Shown: piece after piece, positions 17,475 to 27,306 of the stretch
Numbering within the stretch: the stretch's first letter is position 1
Layout: each line of letters starts with the position of its first letter
Source: Mycolicibacterium sp. CBMA 226
Lineage (GTDB): Bacteria > Actinomycetota > Actinomycetes > Mycobacteriales > Mycobacteriaceae
DNA: 64,000 nucleotides
Direction: 5' to 3'
Assembly: GCF_009729075.1 (NCBI RefSeq)
Contig: NZ_VTGY01000025.1
Location: 1 to 64,000, forward strand
The notes under the pieces: generated by a model
Told to the model about the DNA's origin: nothing
Seen by the model: the letters and a program-made list of their open reading frames with translations, nothing else
The model's database searches: none
Position numbers and translations under genes: made by a program

Positions 17475-18232
17475 CGATAGTTACGGGCGCCAGCAGCGGG
17501 ATCGGATTCGGTTGCGCGACAACACTGGCCGCGGCCGGCATGGCCGTCCTCGGCACCGGTCGAGATGAAGCCCGCCTGGCAGAACTCGAGCGAGCGGACC
17601 CCCAGCGCATCGCCACCCTCGCCGTCGACCTCACCGCGGACGACGCGCCGTCCCGAATCGTCGAGGCCGCTCTCGGCCGGTGGGGCCAGATCGACTTCCT
17701 GGTCAACAACGCCGGCGTCGGCAGCCCGAAACCGCTGCACGAAACCGACGACGAGGCACTGGATTACGCCCTGGGTCTGATGCTGCGCGCGCCGTTCCGG
17801 CTGGCCCGCGAGGTCATTCCGCACCTGGCACCGGGATCGGCGATCATCAACGTCACGTCGACCTTCGCGGTCGTCGGTGGGCTGCGCGGCGGAGCGTACT
17901 CGGCGGCCAAAGGCGGCCTCACGGCGCTGACGACGCATATCGCGTGCCAGTACGGGGCGCTCGGAATCCGGTGCAACGCGGTGGCACCCGGCGTGACCGT
18001 CACCCCGATGGTCGCGCACCGCTTGGAGGACGACAGGTTCCGCAAGATCAACGTCGAGATGACGCCGCACCAGCGGCTCGGCCGGGTCGAGGACATCGCC
18101 GGCACCGTGGCGTTCCTGTGTTCGGAGGCCGGCAGTTTCATCAATGGCCAGACCATCGTCGTCGACGGCGGGTGGAGTTCCACCAAATACCTGTCGGACC
18201 ACGCACTGGACTCGGAGTGGGTCCCACGGTGA
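17465..18232 (+). CDS. short-chain dehydrogenase/reductase
   Basis: A 255-residue classical SDR: TGASSGIGFG cofactor motif, NNAGVGSPK, catalytic serine in NVTSTFA, YSAAKGG and RCNAVAPGVT. ATG at 17465 lies inside the end of the ligase gene and matches the classical N terminus. It overlaps the next ligase by GTGA. Likely a hydroxyacyl-CoA or alcohol dehydrogenase of the rightward operon; the substrate is not evident. Confidence 0.92.
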   Translation: MQVAIVTGASSGIGFGCATTLAAAGMAVLGTGRDEARLAELERADPQRIATLAVDLTADDAPSRIVEAALGRWGQIDFLVNNAGVGSPKPLHETDDEALDYALGLMLRAPFRLAREVIPHLAPGSAIINVTSTFAVVGGLRGGAYSAAKGGLTALTTHIACQYGALGIRCNAVAPGVTVTPMVAHRLEDDRFRKINVEMTPHQRLGRVEDIAGTVAFLCSEAGSFINGQTIVVDGGWSSTKYLSDHALDSEWVPR

Positions 18233-19689
18233 ACGTGTTCTCCGTCCTGGACACCGCTGCCACCCGATTCGGCGACCGCGGCGCCGTGTACCGGGGTAGG
18301 ACCCAACTGCACACGTGGAAAGAGCTGCGGGAGCGCGCATCACGCCTGGCGGCCGGGCTCGGCCCGCCGGGTTCTCGGATCGCAATCGCCAGTGAGAACC
18401 GTCCCGAGATCGTCGAGCTGCTGTTCGCGATCTGGGCAGCGCAGTGCGTGGCCGTCCCGATCAACTACAAGCTGCACGCCCGCGAGATGGCGCAGATCCT
18501 CGATGACAGCGGCGCGTCGCTGATCTTTGCGTCACCCACCATCGCGGCTCGGCTCGGACGCCCGGCAGAAGTGATTGGCGCTGAATCGTATTCGCGGCGT
18601 CTGGCCGCACCACCTGTCGAGCCGCCGGATACCGACCCGTCGGCGCTCGCGTGGTTGTTCTACACCAGCGGCACCACTGGCCGCTCCAAAGGCGCGATGC
18701 TGTCCCACCGCAATCTGATGGCGATGACACTTGCCCACTTCGCTGATCTCGACGATCCCGATGAGAACTGCAGCCTGTTGCACGGGGCGCCCATGTCGCA
18801 TGGCTCCGGGCTCTACATCCCACCGTATGTACTGCGCGGTGCGCGCCAGGTCGTACCGGAGTCCGGCGCGTTCGACCCCGATGAATTCCTCGACCTCTGC
18901 GGCCACCACCCGGGGAGCACCGCCTTCCTGGCCCCGACCATGGTGGCGCGCCTGATCGACACCGGTCGTGCCCGGCCGCGAAATCTGCGCACCCTCATCT
19001 ACGGCGGCGGGCCGATGTACCTCGACGGCCTGAAGAAGGCCATGGCCGCGTTCGGTCCGGTGTTCGCGCAGTTGTACGGCCAGGGGGAGGCGCCGATGAC
19101 GATCACGGGCCTGCGCCGCGCCGACCACGAATCCGGCGACGACGCAATCCTCGGCTCCGTCGGCTACGCCCGCTCCGGCGTCGAGGTGGCCGTGTTGCGC
19201 CAGGATGGCACCCGTGGCGGTGCCGGTGAGATCGGTGAAATCGTCTGCCGCGGTGACGTTGTCATGGCCGGATACTGGAACAACCCCGCCGCCACTGCCG
19301 ACGCGGTGCGCGGCGGCTGGCTGTACACGGGGGACATGGGTTCGTTCGATGACCGCGGTTACCTGACGCTGCGCGACCGGTCGAAGGACTTGGTGATCAG
19401 CGGCGGTAGCAACATCTATCCTCGCGAGGTCGAGGAAGTGCTGTTGGAGCACCCCGGCGTAGCGGAGGCCGCTGTGGTCGGCGCGCCCGATGCCGAGTGG
19501 GGTGAGATCGTCGTCGCGTTCATCGTCGGCACCGCACCGGCCGACGCATTGGACGCACATCTTCTGGACCGCATCGCGCGTTTCAAGCGACCCAAGCGGT
19601 ACGTGCACATCGACGAGATGCCGAAGAACAGCTACGGCAAGGTCCTCAAACGCGAATTACGTTCGCGGCTGGCCGAATTGGCTCAGTAG
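18229..19689 (+). CDS. AMP-dependent acyl-CoA synthetase/ligase
   Basis: A 486-residue adenylate-forming ligase with LFYTSGTTGRSKGAM, YGQGE, YTGDMGSFDDRGY and the terminal lysine motif MPKNSYGKVLKRE. GTG at 18229 overlaps the SDR stop by four bases, so the longer open frame reaching into the SDR gene is not needed. It ends the operon that begins at 13701. Having two ligases of different sequence in one operon suggests two acids are activated at different stages. Confidence 0.92.
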   Translation: MNVFSVLDTAATRFGDRGAVYRGRTQLHTWKELRERASRLAAGLGPPGSRIAIASENRPEIVELLFAIWAAQCVAVPINYKLHAREMAQILDDSGASLIFASPTIAARLGRPAEVIGAESYSRRLAAPPVEPPDTDPSALAWLFYTSGTTGRSKGAMLSHRNLMAMTLAHFADLDDPDENCSLLHGAPMSHGSGLYIPPYVLRGARQVVPESGAFDPDEFLDLCGHHPGSTAFLAPTMVARLIDTGRARPRNLRTLIYGGGPMYLDGLKKAMAAFGPVFAQLYGQGEAPMTITGLRRADHESGDDAILGSVGYARSGVEVAVLRQDGTRGGAGEIGEIVCRGDVVMAGYWNNPAATADAVRGGWLYTGDMGSFDDRGYLTLRDRSKDLVISGGSNIYPREVEEVLLEHPGVAEAAVVGAPDAEWGEIVVAFIVGTAPADALDAHLLDRIARFKRPKRYVHIDEMPKNSYGKVLKRELRSRLAELAQ

Positions 19690-20135
19690 CTCGACCACTT
19701 GGGGCTGTACGGCACCCAGGTCCGGGTCTCCGGCGGCTGCATCCAGTCGCACACGATGAGGTGGTTGTCGGGCGTCTGCGAGAACTCGAACGGCTGTACG
19801 CCGTCGTCGCCGCCGCACGGAGAGCCGAGGGGGTGTACTCCCTCGGGAGGTTGTCCCATGCGGGCCCACACGTTGCCGTCGCACCGGATGGTTCCGATGA
19901 CCGTGCCGACATCGGTGTCGTCCCACGCCAACTTGTTGACATCGTTGCAGGAGTTGCCCCACCGCGGAACGCCGTGGGCGGCGGCCGTGGTCTGATCGCA
20001 GCCCATCGGAACCATGTAACCCGTGATGATGCAGCTGGTGGGAGCCGGTGGCGGCGCAGCGGCAGCCGAGGACGCGAAACCCAGTGCCGCGGCCGCGGCA
20101 CCGGTCGTCGTTGCGGCAAGCAGCAGACGAATCAC
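19683..20135 (-). CDS. small secreted cysteine-rich protein, unknown function
   Basis: A 150-residue protein with an N-terminal signal peptide (MIRLLLAATTTGAAAAALGF, cleavage probably after SSAAAA around residue 27). The mature part has six cysteines, which could make three disulfides, and ends in PKWSSY. It resembles small exported actinobacterial proteins of unknown role. It is convergent with the ligase gene, the two coding ends overlapping by seven bases. It has no recognisable enzymatic motif. Confidence 0.78.
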   Translation of the reverse strand: MIRLLLAATTTGAAAAALGFASSAAAAPPPAPTSCIITGYMVPMGCDQTTAAAHGVPRWGNSCNDVNKLAWDDTDVGTVIGTIRCDGNVWARMGQPPEGVHPLGSPCGGDDGVQPFEFSQTPDNHLIVCDWMQPPETRTWVPYSPKWSSY

Positions 20136-20146
20136 GAATGCTCCCT

Positions 20147-20911
20147 TCAGGCTGAGCGTCCTGCGTCAAGACTCTGCACCGGTTTGGTGCGGTTGTCGAC
20201 AGCCGCCCAGTGCTCGTCAGAAACCCAATGTCGAGCGAAGGCGTCCACGGCGTCGGCAGGCTGCAGTCCCCGGACGACGCGCTTGATATCGCGCACCGGG
20301 GCGGCCGTCAGCGCTTGGGCCACCTGCCGCCAGCCCTCCTCGAAGCGTGGCCGTTCGAAGACCTTGTCCACCAATCCGATTCGCTCGGCCTCGCCCGCGG
20401 TGAGGACCTCGCCGGTGCCCGCGAGCAGCAACGCCCTGCCGGTGCCCACGAGGGTGGCGAGGCGTTCGGCGCCGCCCCACGCCGGCATGATCTGCAGCGT
20501 CACCTGGTTGAAGCCGATCTTGATGTCGTCGGCCGCGAGCCTGATGTCGGCGGCCGTCGCGAACTCGGCGCCCCCGCCGAGCGCGTGCCCGTTGAGGGCC
20601 GCGATCACCGGGCCGGGGAAATTCACCAGCCGGTCACAGATGGCGCGCATTCGCCACGCCATCTCGGCGGCGCCGTCGTGCGTCGTGATGGCGGCCAGCT
20701 CTTTGAGGTCACCACCGGAGACGAACGCACGCTCACCGGCACCTTTGATGACCAGCACCCGGGCCTCGGCCACGGCGTCCAGCGCACCATTCAGCTGGTC
20801 CATGGTGTCCAGCGAAATGGCGTTGCGGGCATGCGGCCGGTCGATGGTCAGCACTGCCAACCCGCCGTCGAACTCGACGTTCACGGCACTGTCGCTTCGC
20901 TCGCCCTGCAT
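20147..20911 (-). CDS. enoyl-CoA hydratase/isomerase family protein
   Basis: A 254-residue crotonase-fold protein. Oxyanion-hole segments are RAFVSGGDLKEL and ALNGHALGGGAEFATAADI. The first glutamate of the hydratase pair is not clear and the second region reads MPAWGGAERL, which also occurs in isomerases and other crotonases, so hydration is not certain. It is preceded by a conserved operator dyad 23-41 bases before the ATG, linking its regulation to the leftward operon and the ligase at 33776. It probably hydrates or rearranges the enoyl-CoA made by the acyl-CoA dehydrogenases. Confidence 0.9.
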   Translation of the reverse strand: MQGERSDSAVNVEFDGGLAVLTIDRPHARNAISLDTMDQLNGALDAVAEARVLVIKGAGERAFVSGGDLKELAAITTHDGAAEMAWRMRAICDRLVNFPGPVIAALNGHALGGGAEFATAADIRLAADDIKIGFNQVTLQIMPAWGGAERLATLVGTGRALLLAGTGEVLTAGEAERIGLVDKVFERPRFEEGWRQVAQALTAAPVRDIKRVVRGLQPADAVDAFARHWVSDEHWAAVDNRTKPVQSLDAGRSA

Positions 20912-20933
20912 GCGCTACCTAACTGATAGTGGC

Positions 20934-20952
20934 ATTCTCCATTTGAGAGAAT
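20934..20952. promoter_or_regulatory. operator-like dyad upstream of the enoyl-CoA hydratase gene
   Basis: ATTCTC at 20934-20939 and GAGAAT at 20947-20952 form perfect 6-base inverted arms with a 7-base spacer. The same arrangement recurs at 33742-33760 and, with G/C changes, at 13588-13606. It lies 23 bases before the enoyl-CoA hydratase start and just past the end of the double-TetR gene, the most likely source of its binding protein. Confidence 0.7.
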
Positions 20953-20990
20953 AGCATCACCACTCCGTCGGCCTCGGCGAGATGGCGTCC

Positions 20991-22250
20991 TCAGTCGTCT
21001 CGGACCGCGATGCCGCGGAGCATGGTGTCGCGCGCGGTGAGCAGTGCGGCACGGTTGCCTTCGGCGGCGACGATGTTCTGCGGCATCCATAGGAGATCCA
21101 TGACGCAGCGGGCCAGCATTTCGCGGTTGGGGCTGTCGATACGAATGTCGCCGGACCGCAGCCCGTCCGACACCAGGGCTTTCAGCTGCCGCATGCGGGT
21201 GGTGAATGCCAGGCCGATGGCGGGGGTATCGGGTGGTGACTGCCGCATCCAGGCCAGCTGAATCTTCCACTCGTCCGGGAACCGGTCCAGCGCATTGATG
21301 TTGACCCAACTCAGCGCGTCGAGCTTCTGCACCGGCGTCGCATCGGTGCTCAGGACGCCGTCGAACCCGTCGCCGACCTTCGTCCCGAAGGACGCCATGA
21401 TGGAGGCCAGGAGTTCTTCTTTGGACCCGATGAGGCGGTACACGGTCCCGATCCCCATGCCGGCCGCCGCCGCGATGTCCCGGATGGTGGTGACTTCGTA
21501 GCCGCGACGGCCGAATTCGGCGCGGGCCACGGTGCGCACATGGACAGCCCGGTCACTGCCCTCGGAAACCACGTCGTCCGACCAGGTTTCGATGGCCGCC
21601 TCGGCGACGGCGAGGGCGGGCGAGTCGTCGAGTTCGGCGTCGGTGGGCAGCCGGCCGGCCAGACCGCCGAGCATGATGCGGCACATGACGGTCGCGACCC
21701 GATCGGGTGACGCGTTGTTACGGATCACGTCGAGGCCGACGTGCATCATCGACTGGCAGATGCGGTCGGCCAGCGTCGGGAGGTCAGAAATCTCCGTCCT
21801 GAGGTAGCCGGCCCACTTGCCGGCGCGCAACGTGTTGAGCATGGCCTGTTGGACGGCGGTGTGCGGCTCGCTGAGCAGCTTGACGAGTTCGCGGTTGTCG
21901 CTGGGGGATTCGTAGAACGACATCTGCAGCGCGGCGCCGTGCTGGACGGCGCAGCGTGCGATGGCAGACCCGAGGGCGACGATCTTCTCCGGGAATGGCG
22001 TGACGTCGGGCCCGTCGAGCCGTTCCTGAGCGGTGGCTCCGATGCGATCGAGATCGGCATGGAAGCGCCGGATCAGCTCGACGAGGATGGCTTCCTTGGA
22101 CTCGAAATGGTGATACAGGCTGCCGGGCAGAATGCCTGCGGCAGTGGAGATTTCCTGCAGCGAGGTACGCAGGCCCGTCGACGCGATGAGCGACGCTGCG
22201 GTCTGGAGGATCTCGGTTCGACGGGTGCCGTCGTCATATGCGTGAGCCAT
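20991..22250 (-). CDS. tandem double-TetR transcriptional regulator (Mce3R-like architecture)
   Basis: A 419-residue protein with two complete TetR units in one chain. The first DNA-binding domain (about residues 10-60) has LQEISTAAGILPGSLYHHF and is followed by its own ligand-type domain. A second one near residues 225-275 has TTIRDIAAAAGMGIGTVYRL, again followed by a C-terminal helical domain. Most TetR proteins are about 200 residues and dimerise; this layout is known from Mce3R of M. tuberculosis. ATG at 22250 has a strong GGAGGGAGGAC just upstream. It ends 38 bases from the conserved dyad at 20934, and probably represses the fatty/alicyclic acid genes carrying that dyad. Confidence 0.92.
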   Translation of the reverse strand: MAHAYDDGTRRTEILQTAASLIASTGLRTSLQEISTAAGILPGSLYHHFESKEAILVELIRRFHADLDRIGATAQERLDGPDVTPFPEKIVALGSAIARCAVQHGAALQMSFYESPSDNRELVKLLSEPHTAVQQAMLNTLRAGKWAGYLRTEISDLPTLADRICQSMMHVGLDVIRNNASPDRVATVMCRIMLGGLAGRLPTDAELDDSPALAVAEAAIETWSDDVVSEGSDRAVHVRTVARAEFGRRGYEVTTIRDIAAAAGMGIGTVYRLIGSKEELLASIMASFGTKVGDGFDGVLSTDATPVQKLDALSWVNINALDRFPDEWKIQLAWMRQSPPDTPAIGLAFTTRMRQLKALVSDGLRSGDIRIDSPNREMLARCVMDLLWMPQNIVAAEGNRAALLTARDTMLRGIAVRDD

Positions 22251-22469
22251 GTCCTCCCTCCGTGCCGGCCGATCAGCTGCGGCGCTCCACACAATCTAGC
22301 GTGGAACGGAAGTTTGGGGTCCAGCTCTGATCTGGGACCAGGTAGGCGGCCGACGGCTTTGGGGCCACTGTCGCGACCAGGTCATGAGTGTGGTGATCGG
22401 TATGCATTGACTCTCGTCAAAATCTGACTCTATGGTGGAACAGATATTTGGTCGAGGCATTGGCGAGGC
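22251..22469. promoter_or_regulatory. divergent intergenic region between double-TetR and norD-like genes
   Basis: A 219-base divergent promoter region. The part near 22439-22454 reads GAACAGATATTTGGTC, which strongly resembles GAACAAATATTAGGTT at 25027-25042 upstream of the binding-protein gene. The two may share a regulator or promoter element. ATCTG/CAGAT arms around 22421-22444 give an additional imperfect dyad. A good match to the ATTCTC-N7-GAGAAT motif was not found here. Confidence 0.35.
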
Positions 22470-24184
22470 ATGACCGATTCGGTGAACAGCGGCGACGCGG
22501 AAGACGGCGTACGCCGCTTCGGCTTGTTGGCGTCCGCCATGGCGGGCCGCCCCGTCGGCGTGGCCGCGGCCGCTCGAGGGGAGCCGGCCTGGACCGACGG
22601 CGACACGATGTACGTCGATCCGTCCGCCACCGCGGTCGAGCAGCGGTGCGCCCTGGCGGTGCAGTCGTCACTGCTGGCGGCCGGCAGTCTGGAACCCGAC
22701 ATCCTGCGTCGTATCGGTCGCCGCAGTGCCGTGGCCGCTCGGTATCTGGCCGTCGAGGGCCACCGCGCGCTCGCGCAGATGGATGGACTGCTGCCGCCCG
22801 CAGTGCGGGTACTCATCGACGCCGCCGTCGCCGCGCGCAGCGACTCACCCGAGGCGTCGCTGGCCCTGGCCCTGAGTCGTGAACCCATCGCCGAGCCGCC
22901 CGAGGTCTTCGGCACCATCAAGGCGCGAAATATGTTGGCGGCTAGCAAGAATGCTGTAGACGGTCACCAAGTTCTCCGGGGCGGGAGGCAACCCGAGCTC
23001 GTCGAGCTGCCCGGCGATGCCGGTGATGTCGACGACGACGCGGAGAATGCGGGAGACATCTTCACCAGCCCCGTCGGCGGTGGCGGTGGGCTCGGCAAGC
23101 TGCTGTCGAAGATGCTGTCGGTGGCGCGCAAGCTCGGTGGCGGGGGGACGCCCGGCGCAGATACACCGACCCATTGGTCCCGATCCGGGCCGGTCGGTGG
23201 CGGCCATGCCGTGGTGTCGATGGCCACCGCCGCCGAAGAGGGGAGTGTCGGGGAAGCAGGCGGATTCAGCTATCCGGAGTGGGATAGCCATCGCCGCGGC
23301 TACCGGGCCAACTGGTGCACCGTCCAAGAGCTCGAACCCGAGCCCGACCGGTCCGGCGTGCCTCCGATCCCCGACCACCACGGTCTGCGTCGGCCACTGG
23401 CGCGGCTCGGCGTCGGACTCGACCGCTGTCGCCGGCAGCCGCAGGGCGATGACGTCGACATCGACGCGGCGGTCGAGGCGCAGGCGGAGTTCCGGGCCGG
23501 CTCGGTACCCGACGAGGCGGTATACATCGACAGCCTTCGGCGCCGGCGTGACCTGTCGGTACTGCTGCTGCTCGACACCTCCGGCTCGGTCGGTCAACCC
23601 AGCACTTCAGGGCTGACGGTGCATGAACACCAGCGGGCGGCAGCCGCGGCCCTGATGGTCGCGCTGCACGACCTGGGCGACCGGGTCGCGCTGTATGCCT
23701 TTCAATCACAGGGGCGTTCGGCCGTCCGGGTGATGCCCGTGAAGCGTTTTGGTGACGACGTCAGCGCGGTCGTGCTGCGCCGCCTGCACGGTCTGCGCCC
23801 CGGCGCCTACTCGCGGCTCGGCGCGGCGATCCGGCATGGGTCGGCGGTGCTCAAGCGTGACGGCGGTACCGCACGGCGGCTGTTGGTCGTGCTGTCCGAC
23901 GGGCTGGCCTACGACCACGGCTATGAGCGGGCCTACGGCGCGGCCGACGCCCGTCGCGCACTCGCCGAATCGCGGCGACAGGGGATCGGCTGCCTGTGCC
24001 TGACCGTCGGTGCCGCCACCTACGCCGACGAGCTGCGCATGGTTTTCGGCAGCGCCGCCCACGCGACCCTGCCGCGGCTCGATCAGCTCAGCGCCACGAT
24101 CGGCCCGCTGTTCCGGTCGGCACTGCAATCCGCTGATGGCCGTCGGCGTATCTCTACACCCACCAACACCAGGGGATCGGCGGT

Positions 24185-24188
<4 letters not shown>
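22470..24188 (+). CDS. NorD/CbbO-type VWA-domain protein
   Basis: A 572-residue protein ending in a von Willebrand A domain. The metal-ion-dependent adhesion site LLLDTSGSVG fits DxSxS at roughly residue 370, followed by HEHQRAAAAALMVALHDLG and a later LVVLSDG strand. The N-terminal part resembles NorD/CbbO proteins, which work with an AAA+ ATPase to insert or remodel metal or ligand sites in a partner enzyme such as NO reductase or Rubisco. It overlaps the AAA+ gene by ATGA. No nitric oxide reductase or Rubisco gene is in this window, so the client enzyme is unknown. Confidence 0.85.
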
Positions 24189-24973
<785 letters not shown>

Positions 24974-25019
24974 CCCGGTTCCGGTGGCGGCGATTGACGC
25001 TGAGCGAGTGCTCAGCTAC

Positions 25020-25074
25020 GTTGAGAACAAATATTAGGTTCTATATCTCCCCGGCTGGTTCCAACGGAGGTTGC
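25020..25074. promoter_or_regulatory. promoter region of the binding-protein/AveC operon
   Basis: TTGAGAACAAATATTAGGTT begins here; GAGAAC and GTTCT arms flank a 9-base AAATATTAG centre. TTGAGA and TATATC are possible -35 and -10 elements (spacing 15). GAACAAATATTAGGTT resembles GAACAGATATTTGGTC upstream of the NorD-like gene. GGAGG at 25066-25070 is the ribosome site of the gene at 25075. Confidence 0.4.
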
Positions 25075-26187
25075 ATGCCCTACGAGACCACTGCGCAGCC
25101 CATCAAACTGGGTTACCTGATGGATTTCCGGCTGCCGGATGCGTATCCGAAGGAGATGAAGGACGACCTCTCGCAGTCGTTCGAGCTCGTGTTCAAAACG
25201 GCTCTGACGGAGGGCGTCATCGACCGCCCCGTCGAGATCATCTACAAAGAGGTCGAGGGCCTGCCCAAGGGCACGATCAAGGCCGTCATCGACGCCTTCG
25301 GCGAACTGGTCGACGAAGGGTGCCTGGCGGTGTTCGGGCCGCACATCACCGACAACGCGGTGCCCACCCGCGAAGCCATCGAGGAGCGCTTCCAGATCCC
25401 GGCGATCAGCGTCAGCGGTAGCGATGACTGGCTGGGCGAATGGACATTCGCTTTTCCCCAGGGCTCGCTGACCGACGAGCCGATCTTCTGGGCCGACCAG
25501 CTGGCCAAGGCCGGATACCGGGAAGTGGGTGTGCTCATCGAGCACTCGCTGGTCGGAGATACGTACCTGAGGCACTTCCGGGATGCCTGTCGGCGCAAAG
25601 ACATTCGCATCATCGCCGAGGCGAAGATCGCCCAGACGGCACAGAACGTGCACGAGGTCGTCAAGACCATGCATGACGCCAAGCCGGATGCGTTGGTGCA
25701 CTGCGGTTTCGGGTTCGGCATCGTGTTCCTCAACGCGGCCCTGCAGGCGCTGGACTGGGACCCGCCGCGGTTCACCAGCACCGCTTTCCAGAACGCGTGG
25801 ATCAGCCCGGTGATGTGGCAGGCATTCATGGGATGGACGGGCGTCGACCAGTACGACGAGGCCAATCCCGTCGGGCAGCGCTTCCTCGACGACTACCAGA
25901 AGGCCTACGGCCGTAGGCCGGAGTACTGCGTCCCCGTCGTCAACCGCGACGTCGCGACAGCCCTGCTACGCGCCTTCACCGACGCGCACCCGCTGAGCCC
26001 CCGTGGCGTCAAAGAGGCGCTGGAGCGCGTGAAGATGATGCCGGCCGCTGCCGGCGCACCGGGCACCCGCGTGTCGTTCGGCAAGTGGACCCGCCGGGCC
26101 TGGATGGGCGCCGGCTATCTCGTCGCGCGGCAGCTCGATGCCGACGGCGTCAATTCGCATCTGGTGGACCGCTTCGGCGAGGAGTGA
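25075..26187 (+). CDS. periplasmic-binding-protein-like (Peripla_BP_6) protein without signal peptide
   Basis: A 370-residue protein with the fold of branched-chain amino acid/urea-type substrate-binding proteins: IKLGYLMDFRLP at the N terminus, AVFGPHITDNAVPTREAIEE, PAISVSGSDDW and YREVGVLIEHSLVGDTYLRHF. ABC transporter partners are absent and no signal peptide or lipobox precedes the fold, so it is predicted to be cytoplasmic. ATG at 25075 was chosen because GGAGG lies 4-8 bases upstream; the open frame before it is not conserved-looking. It may be an intracellular ligand binder or sensor acting with the AveC-like gene four bases downstream. Confidence 0.8.
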   Translation: MPYETTAQPIKLGYLMDFRLPDAYPKEMKDDLSQSFELVFKTALTEGVIDRPVEIIYKEVEGLPKGTIKAVIDAFGELVDEGCLAVFGPHITDNAVPTREAIEERFQIPAISVSGSDDWLGEWTFAFPQGSLTDEPIFWADQLAKAGYREVGVLIEHSLVGDTYLRHFRDACRRKDIRIIAEAKIAQTAQNVHEVVKTMHDAKPDALVHCGFGFGIVFLNAALQALDWDPPRFTSTAFQNAWISPVMWQAFMGWTGVDQYDEANPVGQRFLDDYQKAYGRRPEYCVPVVNRDVATALLRAFTDAHPLSPRGVKEALERVKMMPAAAGAPGTRVSFGKWTRRAWMGAGYLVARQLDADGVNSHLVDRFGEE

Positions 26188-26190
26188 CGC

Positions 26191-27306
26191 ATGACCGCAC
26201 TGGACACCAAACCCGCTCCGCGGCAGAGCCGGTCACCGTGGCCGTGGGTATGGTCGGCCGTCATCGTCGTGCTCGTTGCCGTCGTCGCCCACTATGCGCG
26301 CCGGGGAGCGGTGTCGCCGCGGATCACCAACCCCAAGGTGGAGGGCGCGCCCCGGCCCGTCGACTTCTTGTTCGGTTTCAACCACTGGATCACCGTCTGG
26401 GAGGCCTTCACCATCTTCTCGGTGCCGGCTCTCATCGCCGTCTGCGTGTGGGGATGGCGCCGCAACCCGGGCAGTCCCATCGTGTTGATGGCGTTCATCA
26501 CCACGGCCATCGTGTGGCAGGACCCGTACATGAACTGGTCGCCGTACGCCGTCTACAACCCGGCATTGTGGCACTGGCCGGAGGACTGGCCATGGGTGTC
26601 GCTGTCGCCGACAGTCGAGCCGTTCATCGTCCTCGGTTACGTCATGTTCCAGTTCGGCCCGTACTTCCCGGCCGTCTGGATTCTGCGAAAGATTCAGGCC
26701 CGCAAGCCCCTCGACTCGTTCGTCTGGCGTCACCCACTGGTGACACTGGGCGGTCTCATCTTCGTCATCGGGTTCCTGTTCGACATGATGCTCGAACTCA
26801 CCCTGGTCCGCACGGGGCTCTACATCTACTCGCAGGTGATCCCGTTCGGATCCATCTTCACCGGCACCACGTTCCAGTTCCCGCTGCTGTGGGAATCCAC
26901 GATGGTCACCTTCGTCATGATTCCCGCGGGCATCCTGGTCTACCGCGACGACACCGGCCGCACCGTGGCCGAGAAGCTGGCGCAGCGGACACGGCTGTTC
27001 GCGGGCCGGCCGGTGCTGGGCATGTTCACGGTCATGTTCGTCATCGTGAACGTCGCCTACTTCTGCTACGGCACCGGATTCACGGCCATCCGCATGTCAG
27101 GATTCGCGACATCGGTGGCCTGCCCGTGGCCGTACCCGGAGGCCAAAGTCTATGACCCGCAGGGCTATTACGAGGAGAACGGCCAGAAGGGACCCTATTC
27201 GGTGGGCATCATGTCGACCTGGATGACTGGGCAACCGGACGGCCGTCCTGATGTGGAGCTGGGCTCCAAGAGCAACCGGTGCGCGGACCAGGGGCAGCAT
27301 GGCTGA
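26191..27306 (+). CDS. AveC-like (spirocyclase family) multi-pass membrane protein
   Basis: A 371-residue membrane protein with about six or seven hydrophobic helices, the first at about residues 18-38 (WVWSAVIVVLVAVVAHYA). Motifs such as WQDPYMNWSPY, FPLLWESTMVTF and YGTGFTAIR resemble the family annotated as spirocyclase AveC in actinomycetes. AveC of Streptomyces avermitilis acts on the avermectin spiroketal; in mycobacteria the family role is not established to my knowledge. It starts three bases after the binding-protein gene and overlaps the next SDR. An enzyme acting on a lipid-like substrate in the membrane is possible. Confidence 0.75.
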   Translation: MTALDTKPAPRQSRSPWPWVWSAVIVVLVAVVAHYARRGAVSPRITNPKVEGAPRPVDFLFGFNHWITVWEAFTIFSVPALIAVCVWGWRRNPGSPIVLMAFITTAIVWQDPYMNWSPYAVYNPALWHWPEDWPWVSLSPTVEPFIVLGYVMFQFGPYFPAVWILRKIQARKPLDSFVWRHPLVTLGGLIFVIGFLFDMMLELTLVRTGLYIYSQVIPFGSIFTGTTFQFPLLWESTMVTFVMIPAGILVYRDDTGRTVAEKLAQRTRLFAGRPVLGMFTVMFVIVNVAYFCYGTGFTAIRMSGFATSVACPWPYPEAKVYDPQGYYEENGQKGPYSVGIMSTWMTGQPDGRPDVELGSKSNRCADQGQHG

